39,730 nucleotides of DNA, taken from positions 1 through 39,730 of the forward strand of contig CAMADY010000015.1 in assembly GCA_945831805.1 (NCBI GenBank), given 5' to 3'. Under the pieces are notes generated by a model that worked only from the letters and a program-made list of their open reading frames with translations, did not search any database and was not told the origin of the DNA. The stretch comes from an uncultured Prevotellaceae bacterium (GTDB lineage: Bacteria > Bacteroidota > Bacteroidia > Bacteroidales > Bacteroidaceae). Numbering within the stretch: position 1 is the first letter of the stretch; each line of letters starts with the position of its first letter. Shown here one piece after another: positions 7,981 to 15,815 of the stretch. A program made the position numbers and the translations under genes.

Positions 7981-9948
7981 ATGAAAACCCTACTGACAAC
8001 CCTCTTCGCTTGCGCCCTCGCAATCACCGCCAGCGCACAGTCCGGCAAGTACGTATCCTATCTCTTCACCTACTTCACAGGCAATGCGCCTGAGCAGGAG
8101 CAGATATGCTACGCCCTCTCTGACGACGGCTACAAGTACACACTCCTCAACCAGGGACTCCCTGTCATAAAGTCAGATTCCATCGCTGTCACACAGTGCG
8201 TCCGTGACCCGCACATCCTGCGTGGCGAGGACGGCAAGACCTTCTATATGGTCGTGACCGACATGAAGTCATCACTCGGATGGGCATCAAACCGCGGACT
8301 CGTACTCATGAAGTCAACAGACCTCATCAACTGGCAGCACTCCGCCATCAACTTCCCTACCAAGTACCCAAAGACCTGGAAGAACGTAACTCGCGTATGG
8401 GCACCAGAGACCATCTACGACCATAAGGCGGGCAAGTACATGGTATTCTTCTCGCTCCTCACCAACGACGGAAAGTGCCAGTACGACAAGATATTCTATC
8501 AGTATGCCAACAAGGACTTCACAGACCTTGAGGGCGAACCAACACTCCTCTTCGACGACGGCCGCGCTGCCATCGACGGCGACATCGTCTTCAACGAGGC
8601 AGACCAGCTCTTCCACCTCTTCTATAAGTCAGAGGCAGGCGGTGGCATCTACCAGGCTGTCGCAAAGCAGCTCACAGCAGAGCCTGGCAAGCCTCTCTGC
8701 AGCCAGTGGACCAAGTGGCCGGACCGCGTCGAAGTATGCAACAAGGCCGTTGAGGGCGTCGGCGTATGCAAGAGCCTTGACGGCAACTCATGGGTCGTAA
8801 TGTACGACTGCTACGGTGCCGGACACTATCAGTTCTGCAAGTCTGCCGACCTGAAGAAGTTCGAGTGGGTGGCAGACACCAAGACCGTAGGCAAGTTCAC
8901 ACCACGCCACGGAACCATCATGCCTATCACACAGGAAGAGAAGGACCGCCTCCTCAAGGAGTGGGGCGATGGCAGGAACCCTATACTCCCTGACTTCCAT
9001 GCTGACCCGGAGGTGCTCCATGCCAAGAAGGACGGTAGGTTCTACATCTATTCCACCACCGACGGCACACCAGGCTGGGGTGGCCATGACTTCTCCGTAT
9101 TCTCTTCCGACAACCTCATAGACTGGAAGGACTGCGGCAAGATGCTCGACGTCAAGGGCGACCAGGTGAAGTGGGCAGTAGGCAACGCATGGGCACCATG
9201 TATCATAGAGAAGAAGGTTGGCAAGGACTACAAGTACTACTTCTATTTCTCTGCCCACAACCCACAGTCCAACCGCAAGGAGATAGGCTGCGCCATCAGC
9301 GACAGCCCTACAGGACCATTCGTTGACTGCGGACACCCTATCATCACCGATGCCGACCGTCCTGCTGACGCACGTGGCGGACAGGCCATCGACGTCGATG
9401 TCTTCCAGGACCCAAAGACAGGAAAGTGCTACCTCTACTGGGGCAACGGCTTCATGGCTGGCGCAGAGCTCAACGACGATATGCTCTCCATCAAGCCTGA
9501 GACGAAGGTCAACCTCACACCGAAGGGCGGCACGCTCCGCGACTATGCCTTCCGTGAAGGCGCATACGTCTTCTATCGCAAGGGAACATACTACTTCCTC
9601 TGGTCTGTCGATGACACCGGCGCCGACAACTACCACGTAGCCTACGGCACCAGCAAGTCACCTCTCGGACCTATCACCGTTGCAGAGAACCCTGTCATCC
9701 TCCAGCAGCAGCCATCAGAGAAGATCTACGGCACTGCCCACAACTCCGTACTCCAGCTCAACGGCAAGGACGAGTGGTACATCGTATATCACCGCATCAA
9801 CCCTAACTACCGTGAGCGCCAGCTCTCGCCTGGCACCCACCGTCAGGTATGCATCGACAAGATGACCTTCGACAAGAAGGGCAACATCATCCCTGTCATT
9901 CCTACCCAGAACGGTCCTAAGCCACTCGTTGTAAAGGGAAAGAAGTAG
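7981..9948 (+). CDS. Secreted protein with two tandem GH43 domains (arabinosidase/xylosidase type)
   Basis: The product has 655 residues from the ATG at 7981, chosen over an upstream ATG at 7876 because it starts a signal peptide ending ITASAQ. Each half carries the three acidic positions of a five-bladed GH43 propeller. In the first half these are Asp76 (CVRDPHIL), Asp199 (AAIDGDIVF) and Glu258 (AVEGVGVC). In the second half they are Asp342 (DFHADPEVL), Asp471 (QAIDVDVF) and Glu526 (FREGAYVF), which look like the base, pKa modulator and acid. GH43 enzymes invert the linkage and act on arabinan, arabinoxylan or related polymers, in the periplasm or at the surface. The exact specificity and subfamily of each half cannot be read from sequence alone; no SusC/D genes flank it. 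It may feed the pentoses of pectin side chains alongside the PUL at 26217. Confidence 0.88.
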   Translation: MKTLLTTLFACALAITASAQSGKYVSYLFTYFTGNAPEQEQICYALSDDGYKYTLLNQGLPVIKSDSIAVTQCVRDPHILRGEDGKTFYMVVTDMKSSLGWASNRGLVLMKSTDLINWQHSAINFPTKYPKTWKNVTRVWAPETIYDHKAGKYMVFFSLLTNDGKCQYDKIFYQYANKDFTDLEGEPTLLFDDGRAAIDGDIVFNEADQLFHLFYKSEAGGGIYQAVAKQLTAEPGKPLCSQWTKWPDRVEVCNKAVEGVGVCKSLDGNSWVVMYDCYGAGHYQFCKSADLKKFEWVADTKTVGKFTPRHGTIMPITQEEKDRLLKEWGDGRNPILPDFHADPEVLHAKKDGRFYIYSTTDGTPGWGGHDFSVFSSDNLIDWKDCGKMLDVKGDQVKWAVGNAWAPCIIEKKVGKDYKYYFYFSAHNPQSNRKEIGCAISDSPTGPFVDCGHPIITDADRPADARGGQAIDVDVFQDPKTGKCYLYWGNGFMAGAELNDDMLSIKPETKVNLTPKGGTLRDYAFREGAYVFYRKGTYYFLWSVDDTGADNYHVAYGTSKSPLGPITVAENPVILQQQPSEKIYGTAHNSVLQLNGKDEWYIVYHRINPNYRERQLSPGTHRQVCIDKMTFDKKGNIIPVIPTQNGPKPLVVKGKK

Positions 9949-9981
9949 TTTTTATACCCATAATTAAGTATTTATGCACTA

Positions 9982-10030
9982 AGATTTGCAATTTCTTTGC
10001 ATAATGCAATGGGATTGCAAATCTTTTTTT
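9982..10030 (+). terminator. 11-bp perfect inverted repeat followed by T7: GH43 terminator, possibly also an operator
   Basis: AGATTTGCAAT (9982-9992) is the exact reverse complement of 10014-10024, which runs directly into T's through 10030. This is an intrinsic terminator layout 33 bases after the GH43 stop. The T-run is immediately followed by a -7 type element for feoAB, so the same palindrome lies upstream of an iron-transport promoter and could alternatively be a repressor site. Confidence 0.7.
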
Positions 10031-10031
10031 G

Positions 10032-10039
10032 TAACTTTG
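10032..10039 (+). promoter_or_regulatory. -7 element TAACTTTG upstream of feoAB
   Basis: The octamer fits the Bacteroidetes TAnnTTTG consensus. No good TTTG lies 19-21 bases upstream; that space is taken up by the palindrome ending at 10024. This would suit an activated or repressed promoter. The transcript would start about 85 bases before the feoAB ATG. Confidence 0.5.
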
Positions 10040-10091
10040 TACCCGGAAATTCGTAAACGACCGTGCGCCAGCTGCGCTGACATGCACTATT

Positions 10092-10123
10092 CCACAAAAC
10101 CGCAAAACCGTACAACCGCAAAC
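10092..10123 (+). repeat. Four 8-bp units (CCRYAAAA family) before feoAB
   Basis: Units CCACAAAA, CCGCAAAA, CCGTACAA and CCGCAAAC run end to end and stop 8 bases before the ATG. The unit is the same family as the array before frdB at 574-605, about 9.5 kb away. Confidence 0.8.
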
Positions 10124-10131
10124 CCCCACTC

Positions 10132-12549
10132 ATGACACTCAACGAACTGCAAATAGGCCAGTCGGCACGCATCCTCAGCGTTGGCGGAGAAGGACATCTC
10201 CGTCAGCACTTCCTTGACATGGGCATCATCCCCGACGTTATCGTAACACTACAGAAGTTTGCTCCTATGGGCGACCCGATGCAGCTGCAGCTCCATGGCT
10301 ATGAGCTAACCCTGCGCAAGGACGATGCAAAGGAGATAGAGGTAGTCATAGCGGAGCCCAAGGAGAAGCAGACCCCCGACCGCTATGCCGTGGGCACTCA
10401 CCCGGGACTTGGTGAGGGCGGACGCTTCCATGACTCCACCCATGAGCACCCGCTGCCTGACAGCGAGACGCTCACCTTCGCACTTGCCGGCAATCAGAAC
10501 TGCGGCAAGACGACGCTCTTCAACCAGCTCACCGGTGCCAACCAGCACGTCGGCAACTTCCCCGGCGTCACCGTTGACCGCAAGTCCGGTGCCATCCGTG
10601 GCATCAAAAACACCGAAATCACCGACCTCCCAGGCATCTACAGCCTCTCGCCATACACCGCAGAGGAGATCGTCAGCCGCGAATTCATCCTCGGCAAGAC
10701 CTCCGGTATTGTTCAAGGCGATGCTTCCGCCTTGAAGAGCACTCCCCTCTCCGGCATCATCAACATCGTCGATGCCACGAACATCGAGCGCAACCTCTAC
10801 CTCACCATGCAGCTCATGGAGCTTGGCATACCGATGGTCCTTGCGCTGAACATGATGGACGAGATGGAGGGCAACGGCGGCACCATCCTCGTAAACCAGA
10901 TGGAGCGCTACCTCGGCATACCTGTCGTGCCTATCTCTGCCAAGAAGAACCAGGGCGTCCAGGAGCTCGTGGAGCATGCCGTCCACGTGGCGAAGTATCA
11001 GGAGGCACCAGCCCGCCAGGACTTCTGCTCACCGGAAGACCACAACGGAGCCGTACACCGATCCCTCCATGCCATCATGCACCTCATAGAAGACCACGCC
11101 CAGCGCGCCAGCATACCGCTGCGCTTCGCCACTACGAAGCTCGTGGAGGGCGACAACCTCGTCAAAGAGGCTCTCCATCTCTCGCAGAACGAGAAGGAGA
11201 CCATAGAGCATATCATAAAGCAGATGGAGGAGGAGCGCGGCCTCGACCGTGCCGCCGCCATGGCAGACATGCGCTACAGCTTCATCGAGAAGCTCTGTGA
11301 GGCCACCGTGGTCCATCCGAAGGAGAGTAGGGAACACCGTAGCTCCATGCGCATCGATAAGCTCCTTACAGGCCGTTTTACGGCGATTCCATCGTTCCTC
11401 GCCATCATGGCGCTCATCTTCTGGCTCACCTTCGACGTTATAGGAGGCACGCTCCAGGAACTTCTGGAGGAAGCCATAGACCTCTTCACCCAGTTCTGCT
11501 CCGACACCATGCAGCAGTATAAGGTCGATGACGCCGTGCAGTCGCTCATCATTGACGGCATCTTCGCCGGCGTGGGCAGCGTGGCAAGCTTCGTACCTAT
11601 CATCGTAACCCTCTTCTTCTTCCTCTCAATGCTCGAGGACAGTGGCTACATGGCGCGCATAGCCTTCGTCATGGACAAGCTCCTGCGCCGCCTGGGACTC
11701 TCCGGACGCAGTATCGTGCCGCTGCTGATAGGCTTCGGATGCTCTGTGCCGAGCGTCATGGCGAGCCGCACCCTGCCGTCAGTACGCGACCGCCGACTCA
11801 CCGTCATGCTCACGCCCTTCATGTCGTGCACCGCGAAGCTGCCTATCTACGCCTTCTTCTGCGCTGCCTTCTTCCCGGAGAATGCCGCCCTCGTCATGTG
11901 CTGCATGTATGCCCTCGGCATCATCACGGGCATCCTCTGCGCACTTGTCATAAGAGGAATCTCGAACATCGGCAATAACTTTTCACTTTTCTCTTTTCAC
12001 TTTTCACTTTTCAAAGGCCATGCAGTGCCGTTCGTCATGGAGCTCCCGAACTATCGTCTGCCGGGCATGCGCAATACGCTGATGCTCCTTTGGGAGAAAG
12101 CCCGCGACTTCCTCCAGCGCGCCTTCACCGTCATCTTCATGGCTACCATCGTAATATGGTTCCTCCAGAGCTTCTCGTGGCACCTCAGCCTCGTTGATGA
12201 CCCCTCGCAGAGCATCCTCGGACAGATAGCAGGCCTCATAGCACCCGTCTTCCAGCCACTCGGCTTCGGCGACTGGCGCATCGCCACATCGCTCGTTGGC
12301 GGCTTTATGGCGAAGGAGAGCGTAGTAAGTACCCTCAGCGTACTCTTCGGCGCTGGAGTCTCCCTCAGCGACGTTCTGACCACATCCTCAGCCCTCGCCC
12401 TCATGGTCTTCTGCCTCCTCTACACCCCATGCGTGGCAGCCATCGCATCCATACGCCGTGAGCTCGGCACGCGCGACGCCATCACCGTCGTCATCTTCCA
12501 GTGCCTCATAGCATACCTCATAGCGTGGCTCACGTATCTCTTGTTTTAA
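10132..12549 (+). CDS. feoB: Ferrous iron transporter, FeoA-FeoB fusion
   Basis: The product has 805 residues. Residues 1-75 form a FeoA (SH3-like) domain (LRQHFLDMGIIPD). The FeoB G-domain follows, with G1 GNQNCGKT at 120-127, G3 DLPGIYSL and G4 NMMDEME. The membrane part contains the gate-type sequence GCSVPSVMASRTL and ends with VVSTLSVLFG and a terminal helix. It imports Fe2+ across the inner membrane under G-protein control. FeoA-FeoB fusions are common in Bacteroidetes. The odd feature is residues 616-627 (about NFSLFSFHFSLF), encoded by five heptamer repeats at 11978-12012. They form an extra segment just before KGHAVPFVMELPNYRLP, where homologues I know have a short loop. The gene stays in frame, so it is probably functional. 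The Cys-rich partner gene follows 40 bases downstream. Confidence 0.95.
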   Translation: MTLNELQIGQSARILSVGGEGHLRQHFLDMGIIPDVIVTLQKFAPMGDPMQLQLHGYELTLRKDDAKEIEVVIAEPKEKQTPDRYAVGTHPGLGEGGRFHDSTHEHPLPDSETLTFALAGNQNCGKTTLFNQLTGANQHVGNFPGVTVDRKSGAIRGIKNTEITDLPGIYSLSPYTAEEIVSREFILGKTSGIVQGDASALKSTPLSGIINIVDATNIERNLYLTMQLMELGIPMVLALNMMDEMEGNGGTILVNQMERYLGIPVVPISAKKNQGVQELVEHAVHVAKYQEAPARQDFCSPEDHNGAVHRSLHAIMHLIEDHAQRASIPLRFATTKLVEGDNLVKEALHLSQNEKETIEHIIKQMEEERGLDRAAAMADMRYSFIEKLCEATVVHPKESREHRSSMRIDKLLTGRFTAIPSFLAIMALIFWLTFDVIGGTLQELLEEAIDLFTQFCSDTMQQYKVDDAVQSLIIDGIFAGVGSVASFVPIIVTLFFFLSMLEDSGYMARIAFVMDKLLRRLGLSGRSIVPLLIGFGCSVPSVMASRTLPSVRDRRLTVMLTPFMSCTAKLPIYAFFCAAFFPENAALVMCCMYALGIITGILCALVIRGISNIGNNFSLFSFHFSLFKGHAVPFVMELPNYRLPGMRNTLMLLWEKARDFLQRAFTVIFMATIVIWFLQSFSWHLSLVDDPSQSILGQIAGLIAPVFQPLGFGDWRIATSLVGGFMAKESVVSTLSVLFGAGVSLSDVLTTSSALALMVFCLLYTPCVAAIASIRRELGTRDAITVVIFQCLIAYLIAWLTYLLF
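11978..12012 (+). repeat. Five heptamers (ACTTTTC) inside feoB
   Basis: Units are ACTTTTC, ACTTTTC, TCTTTTC, ACTTTTC and ACTTTTC with an exact period of 7. Because 7 is not a multiple of 3, gain or loss of one unit would shift the feoB frame. The same kind of repeat is intergenic elsewhere in the window (1505-1539, 24689-24730). Confidence 0.9.
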
Positions 12550-12589
12550 TATGAAGTGAAGAGTCTTCACTCAACAACCCTCAAACCAC

Positions 12590-12742
12590 ATGAACGCTAT
12601 TTCCAACATACTCCTTTACATAGTCATCCTTGCCTTCTTCACCGTCGCATACTATCTCTACCGTGGCGGTGGAAAGAAAAACTGCTGCAAGGACTGCAAG
12701 GGATGCGGTTACAGCAACAGTTGCAATGGCTGTTCCAGGTAA
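12590..12742 (+). CDS. FeoB-associated Cys-rich membrane protein
   Basis: The product has 50 residues. An N-terminal membrane helix (ISNILLYIVILAFFTVAYYL, residues 4-23) leads into a short basic stretch and a Cys-rich tail, CCKDCKGC then SCNGC, with six Cys at 32, 33, 36, 39, 45 and 48. This is the layout of the FeoB-associated Cys-rich membrane protein family (PF12669), encoded just after feoB in many anaerobes and thought to assist Fe2+ handling. It starts 40 bases after the feoB stop, on the same strand, so it is probably in the same transcript. A longer ORF in another frame overlaps it but lacks these features. Confidence 0.9.
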   Translation: MNAISNILLYIVILAFFTVAYYLYRGGGKKNCCKDCKGCGYSNSCNGCSR

Positions 12743-13248
12743 CAAGCGTTAAAAATGAAAAATAATGCCTGCGGCGCTACGTAAATGACCGTGAATGTAC
12801 CGCGAATGACCGAAAATACTTTTTTATTTGTGTAAATCGTCGGAATTAGTGTTCGAAACGGAACAAAAATTCTTGCGCTCCGTAGGTGCTCAGGTACAAT
12901 TTTTCCGTGTCTCGAAAGCTAAAAAATCCGCATTTGCAACCGCCTGAAAGACAATGGGTTGCAGGGGGTATTCTAAAAGCATAGTTATTACGGTGTAAAA
13001 GCTATCATATTACGCCCTAATAGCTATGCTTTTACCGTGTAATAACATACATATTACATCGCAATAGCATACGTACCAATTTTTCCGTGCTATTTTTGGC
13101 ACTAATATACAAAGTGACTCCAAAATATAATTTTTGAATAAATTCGTGGTAAATTTATGGGAATTTATGTTAAACACGAATTATCCACGAATTATTCATT
13201 AATTTTTTTCTTGTTATTCCAATTGGAGTCAATATGTATATCAAAGCC
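12743..13248. other. AT-rich intergenic region between convergent genes
   Basis: No convincing coding sequence was found. It holds a direct repeat of GTAC(C)AATTTTTCCGTG (12894-12909 and 13073-13089), the 22-bp array listed separately, and an inverted repeat AATTCGTGG/CCACGAATT (13141-13149, 13185-13193) with an extra CACGAATT copy at 13175-13182. Such dense repeats between a feo operon and an oppositely oriented ATPase gene suggest a non-coding functional element or an insertion remnant. Confidence 0.75.
12966..13075. repeat. Five tandem 22-bp repeats (iteron-like)
   Basis: Units start at 12966, 12988, 13010, 13032 and 13054, exactly 22 bases apart. The last four begin with TTAC. The shared second half is close to TAATAGCATACNTA; the first unit keeps only this half. 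The period is two helical turns, so each unit presents the same DNA face. There are no unique spacers, so it is not a CRISPR array. Confidence 0.88.
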
Positions 13249-14391
13249 CTATTTTTCATTCATAATCTTCTCCCGCAGCCATATTGCGAATAACCTGTCG
13301 TAGATGACGTAGGCATTAGTCTCGTCCGTCCTCGTGACGAAGTCGAGGTCGAGTAGAGCCTTCACGGCAGTCTGCACCGTGCTGGCACTCATCTTGCAAC
13401 GCTCCAGGAAGCCTTGCGCCATCAGTGCCTGCACCTCTTTCTCTGCTGCAATGGCATAGAGCAGCTGCTTCTGCTTTGTCGTAAGCATGAAGACGAGCGA
13501 GGAATAGACGAAGCTGTTGCGCTGCAGTATGATGCCGATGGCCCTGTCTATGTCGTCCTTGCCGAAGGTAATGGAGGGGGTGGGGGTGGAATATAGCGTA
13601 TTCAGCACGTACTGTATGTACCATGTCGTGCCGTCGAACTTGTCGTAGAGATAGCAGAACGCCTCTTCGCTGATGCTCTGGATGTTTGCTGCCAGGTGGC
13701 TGTTGGCAAAATCGAGATACTTCTGTCGGTCGATGGGGTCCAGTCCCATCAGTGCGCAACTATTGTAGAATGGTCGTGTAGGCGATGCGAAGATCTGTGA
13801 CATCATGTGCCGATGGGAGCCGGAATAGATGAAGCGAGTGTTGTGACAGTTCTGTATCCTCTTGCGCAGCGCTGCCTCCACCGTCTTCTCCGGGTAGTCG
13901 GCAATGACCTGAAACTCGTCTATGGCAACGATGTTCGGACGGTCGGAGCTGTTGAGGAAGAGGAAGATCTCGTCGAGTGTGACGTCCGGATGCTTGATGT
14001 CACCGATGGTGACGCTCCATGCCGGCAGACCCTCGCTGTTGAATGTTATGGTGTGGCGCAGCGATGCCAGCACGCTGATGAATGCCTCCCAGGCACGTCT
14101 GCCGTAAGGTTTCAGTTGTGTGAGGATTCCCTTGCCGAGTTCGAAGACTAGCTCGTTGAGGTTCTTCGTCTCGTAGATGTCGATGAAGAAGGTGTTGTAC
14201 CTCTGCTGTACCCCCTCCTGTGCGAACATGTTGTGTATCAGTCCAGACTTGCCGAGACGTCGTTTTGCAATGAGTGCGACGTTCCTTCCGTTGGCGATGT
14301 GCTCCACCAACAGTCTTGTCTCATCCTCTCTGTCGCAGAAGTATTTTGGTGCGACGTAACCTTCTATTATGAATGGATTGTCTTGATACAT
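13249..14391 (-). CDS. AAA-type ATPase (archaeal ATPase-2 / STAND-like family)
   Basis: The product has 380 residues. The N-terminus (NPFIIEGYVAPKYFCDRE) leads to a Walker A variant AKRRLGKSGLI at about 42-52 and a Walker B NIVAIDEFQ near 153-161. A sensor-like IYSGSHRHMM and a C-terminal winged-helix region (SASTVQTAVKALLDLDFVT) follow, ending YDRLFAIWLRE. This matches the PF01637-type ATPases that occur in several copies in Bacteroidetes genomes and whose role is not established. Some have been compared with STAND signalling ATPases. It is transcribed away from a clear paralogue at 14666. A promoter-like sequence at 14450-14481 fits its start at 14391. The 22-bp repeat array lies just beyond its 3' end. 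Confidence 0.88.
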   Translation of the reverse strand: MYQDNPFIIEGYVAPKYFCDREDETRLLVEHIANGRNVALIAKRRLGKSGLIHNMFAQEGVQQRYNTFFIDIYETKNLNELVFELGKGILTQLKPYGRRAWEAFISVLASLRHTITFNSEGLPAWSVTIGDIKHPDVTLDEIFLFLNSSDRPNIVAIDEFQVIADYPEKTVEAALRKRIQNCHNTRFIYSGSHRHMMSQIFASPTRPFYNSCALMGLDPIDRQKYLDFANSHLAANIQSISEEAFCYLYDKFDGTTWYIQYVLNTLYSTPTPSITFGKDDIDRAIGIILQRNSFVYSSLVFMLTTKQKQLLYAIAAEKEVQALMAQGFLERCKMSASTVQTAVKALLDLDFVTRTDETNAYVIYDRLFAIWLREKIMNEK

Positions 14392-14449
14392 AGTCTTTTG
14401 CAGTATTATGATTTTTGCGTTACGTTAATTTCATAATGCAATGCTGCTG

Positions 14450-14481
14450 CAAAAGTACAAAGAAAATATGAAACGTGCAAG
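14450..14481 (-). promoter_or_regulatory. Promoter for the minus-strand ATPase gene
   Basis: On the minus strand, CTTG (14481-14478) is separated by exactly 20 bases from TACTTTTG (14457-14450). That is 3 of 4 for the -33 TTTG and a full match to TAnnTTTG at -7. The leader would be about 50 bases. Confidence 0.65.
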
Positions 14482-14629
14482 AAATCCTATATATTTTTTA
14501 GTGGCATACATAAAATATCATCTGTTTCTAACCATTCAGTTCATAACCAGGATTGTCATGAAACACTCTGCAAGCGTTAAAAATATAAAAATTATAAGAG
14601 TATTTATATCAACAATGCTTATAATTTTG

Positions 14630-14637
14630 TAACTTTG
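14630..14637 (+). promoter_or_regulatory. -7 element TAACTTTG for the plus-strand ATPase gene
   Basis: The octamer matches TAnnTTTG and lies 28 bases before the ATG at 14666; an overlapping-spacing alternative TAATTTTG occurs at 14622-14629. No good -33 TTTG is seen at the right distance. The divergent intergenic region (14392-14665) is very AT-rich and otherwise empty. Confidence 0.5.
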
Positions 14638-14665
14638 TGGCAGAATTTTAAAAAAATGGAGAGTT

Positions 14666-15790
14666 ATGAAGAAACCATTTGTATATGGCGAACTCGCGGA
14701 AAACGAGAACTTTATTGACAGAATAGAAGATCGCCAGCAGCTCAAGACCTTTCTCTGCAACGGCGTGAACGTGACGATCATCTCACCGAGAAGATGGGGT
14801 AAGTCGTCGCTTGTCAAGGCTACGATGAAGGAGATAGAGGCGGAGCACAGCGATACCGTGGCATGCTTCATCGATGCCTTCCGGCTCAACAGCGAGAAGG
14901 AGTTCTACAACGCCTTTGCCTCTGCCGTGGTGAACAGTGTGGCAACGACGCTCGACAAGGGTATGGAGCTGGTGCGCAGCTATCTGAAGAACCTCAGTGC
15001 GAAGTTCAAGCTGAAGGGACCTTTCATAGAGGTCGAGCTGGACCTGCAGCAGAAGGAGTCGCCGATGAATGTGGAGGAACTCCTTAACCTGCCGCAGCGC
15101 CTCGCAGAGGAGAAGGGCCTGCACGTCATTGTCTGCATCGATGAGTTCCAGAAGCTGGCGGACTTTCCGGAGTGGAGGGGCATGGAGGGCATGCTGCGCT
15201 CCGTATGGCAACAGCAGCAGGACGTCACCTACTGTCTCTACGGCAGCAAGCGCCACATGCTGATGGACATCTTCACCAACTCCAACAAACCGTTCTATCG
15301 TTTCGGGCAGACCCTGTATCTTCAGAAGATAGAGTCGCAATACTGGATAGACTATATCGTAAAGACTTTCCGCGAGACGGGCAAGGAGATCTCTGAGGAC
15401 AATGCCGCAATGATCTGCCGCACGATGGAGAACCACTCATGGTACGTCCAGCAGTTCAGCTTCTTCGTTTGGGCCGCTACGGACACCGTGGCAACGGAGG
15501 AGATAATACAGCGTCAGCTGCAGGCGGTGCTCGACACCAACATGCCTGTCTTTGAGTCAGAGACAGACAGCCTCGCTGCCTCGCAGATAGCAATGCTCCG
15601 TGCCGTCGCTGACGGAGAGCAGCGACTCAACTCCGCTGAGGTGGTAAGGCGCTACAGCCTTGGCGCACCGCAGACCATCACGCGCAACAAGTCCGTGCTA
15701 CGACGCCTGGACATCCTTGAGAAGCAAGGCGCAGACCTCGTCTTCGTTGATCCGTTATACAAACTCTGGTTCAAGCGAACATTCTGCTGA
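14666..15790 (+). CDS. AAA-type ATPase, paralogue of the divergent neighbour
   Basis: The product has 374 residues. Walker A is SPRRWGKSSLV at about 40-50, Walker B HVIVCIDEFQ near 151-160, followed by YGSKRHMLMDIF at the sensor position. A C-terminal winged-helix region (SAEVVRRYSLGAPQTITRN) ends in FVDPLYKLWFKR. The order of motifs, the RHMM/RHML element followed by PFY, and the final (Y/D)xLxxxWxxx segment match the ATPase encoded divergently at 13249-14391, although overall identity is low. Both Walker motifs are intact. The substrate and partner are unknown; nothing nearby resembles a toxin, nuclease or transposase. GC content is in line with the kinases rather than with the AT-rich intergenic DNA on both sides. 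Confidence 0.88.
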   Translation: MKKPFVYGELAENENFIDRIEDRQQLKTFLCNGVNVTIISPRRWGKSSLVKATMKEIEAEHSDTVACFIDAFRLNSEKEFYNAFASAVVNSVATTLDKGMELVRSYLKNLSAKFKLKGPFIEVELDLQQKESPMNVEELLNLPQRLAEEKGLHVIVCIDEFQKLADFPEWRGMEGMLRSVWQQQQDVTYCLYGSKRHMLMDIFTNSNKPFYRFGQTLYLQKIESQYWIDYIVKTFRETGKEISEDNAAMICRTMENHSWYVQQFSFFVWAATDTVATEEIIQRQLQAVLDTNMPVFESETDSLAASQIAMLRAVADGEQRLNSAEVVRRYSLGAPQTITRNKSVLRRLDILEKQGADLVFVDPLYKLWFKRTFC

Positions 15791-15815
15791 GGCTGTGTAC
15801 ACTGAGCACATCTAT

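Noticed and set aside
12556..12765. 69-codon plus-strand frame after feoB
   Set aside because: The overlapping frame at 12590-12742 encodes a clear FeoB-associated Cys-rich membrane protein; the longer frame is a shadow.
12966..13075. CRISPR array
   Set aside because: The units are contiguous 22-bp repeats with no unique spacers, and no cas genes are present.
14441..14632. 63-codon plus-strand frame in the divergent ATPase promoter region
   Set aside because: It overlaps both predicted promoters, is AT-rich by default and shows no family resemblance or translation signal.
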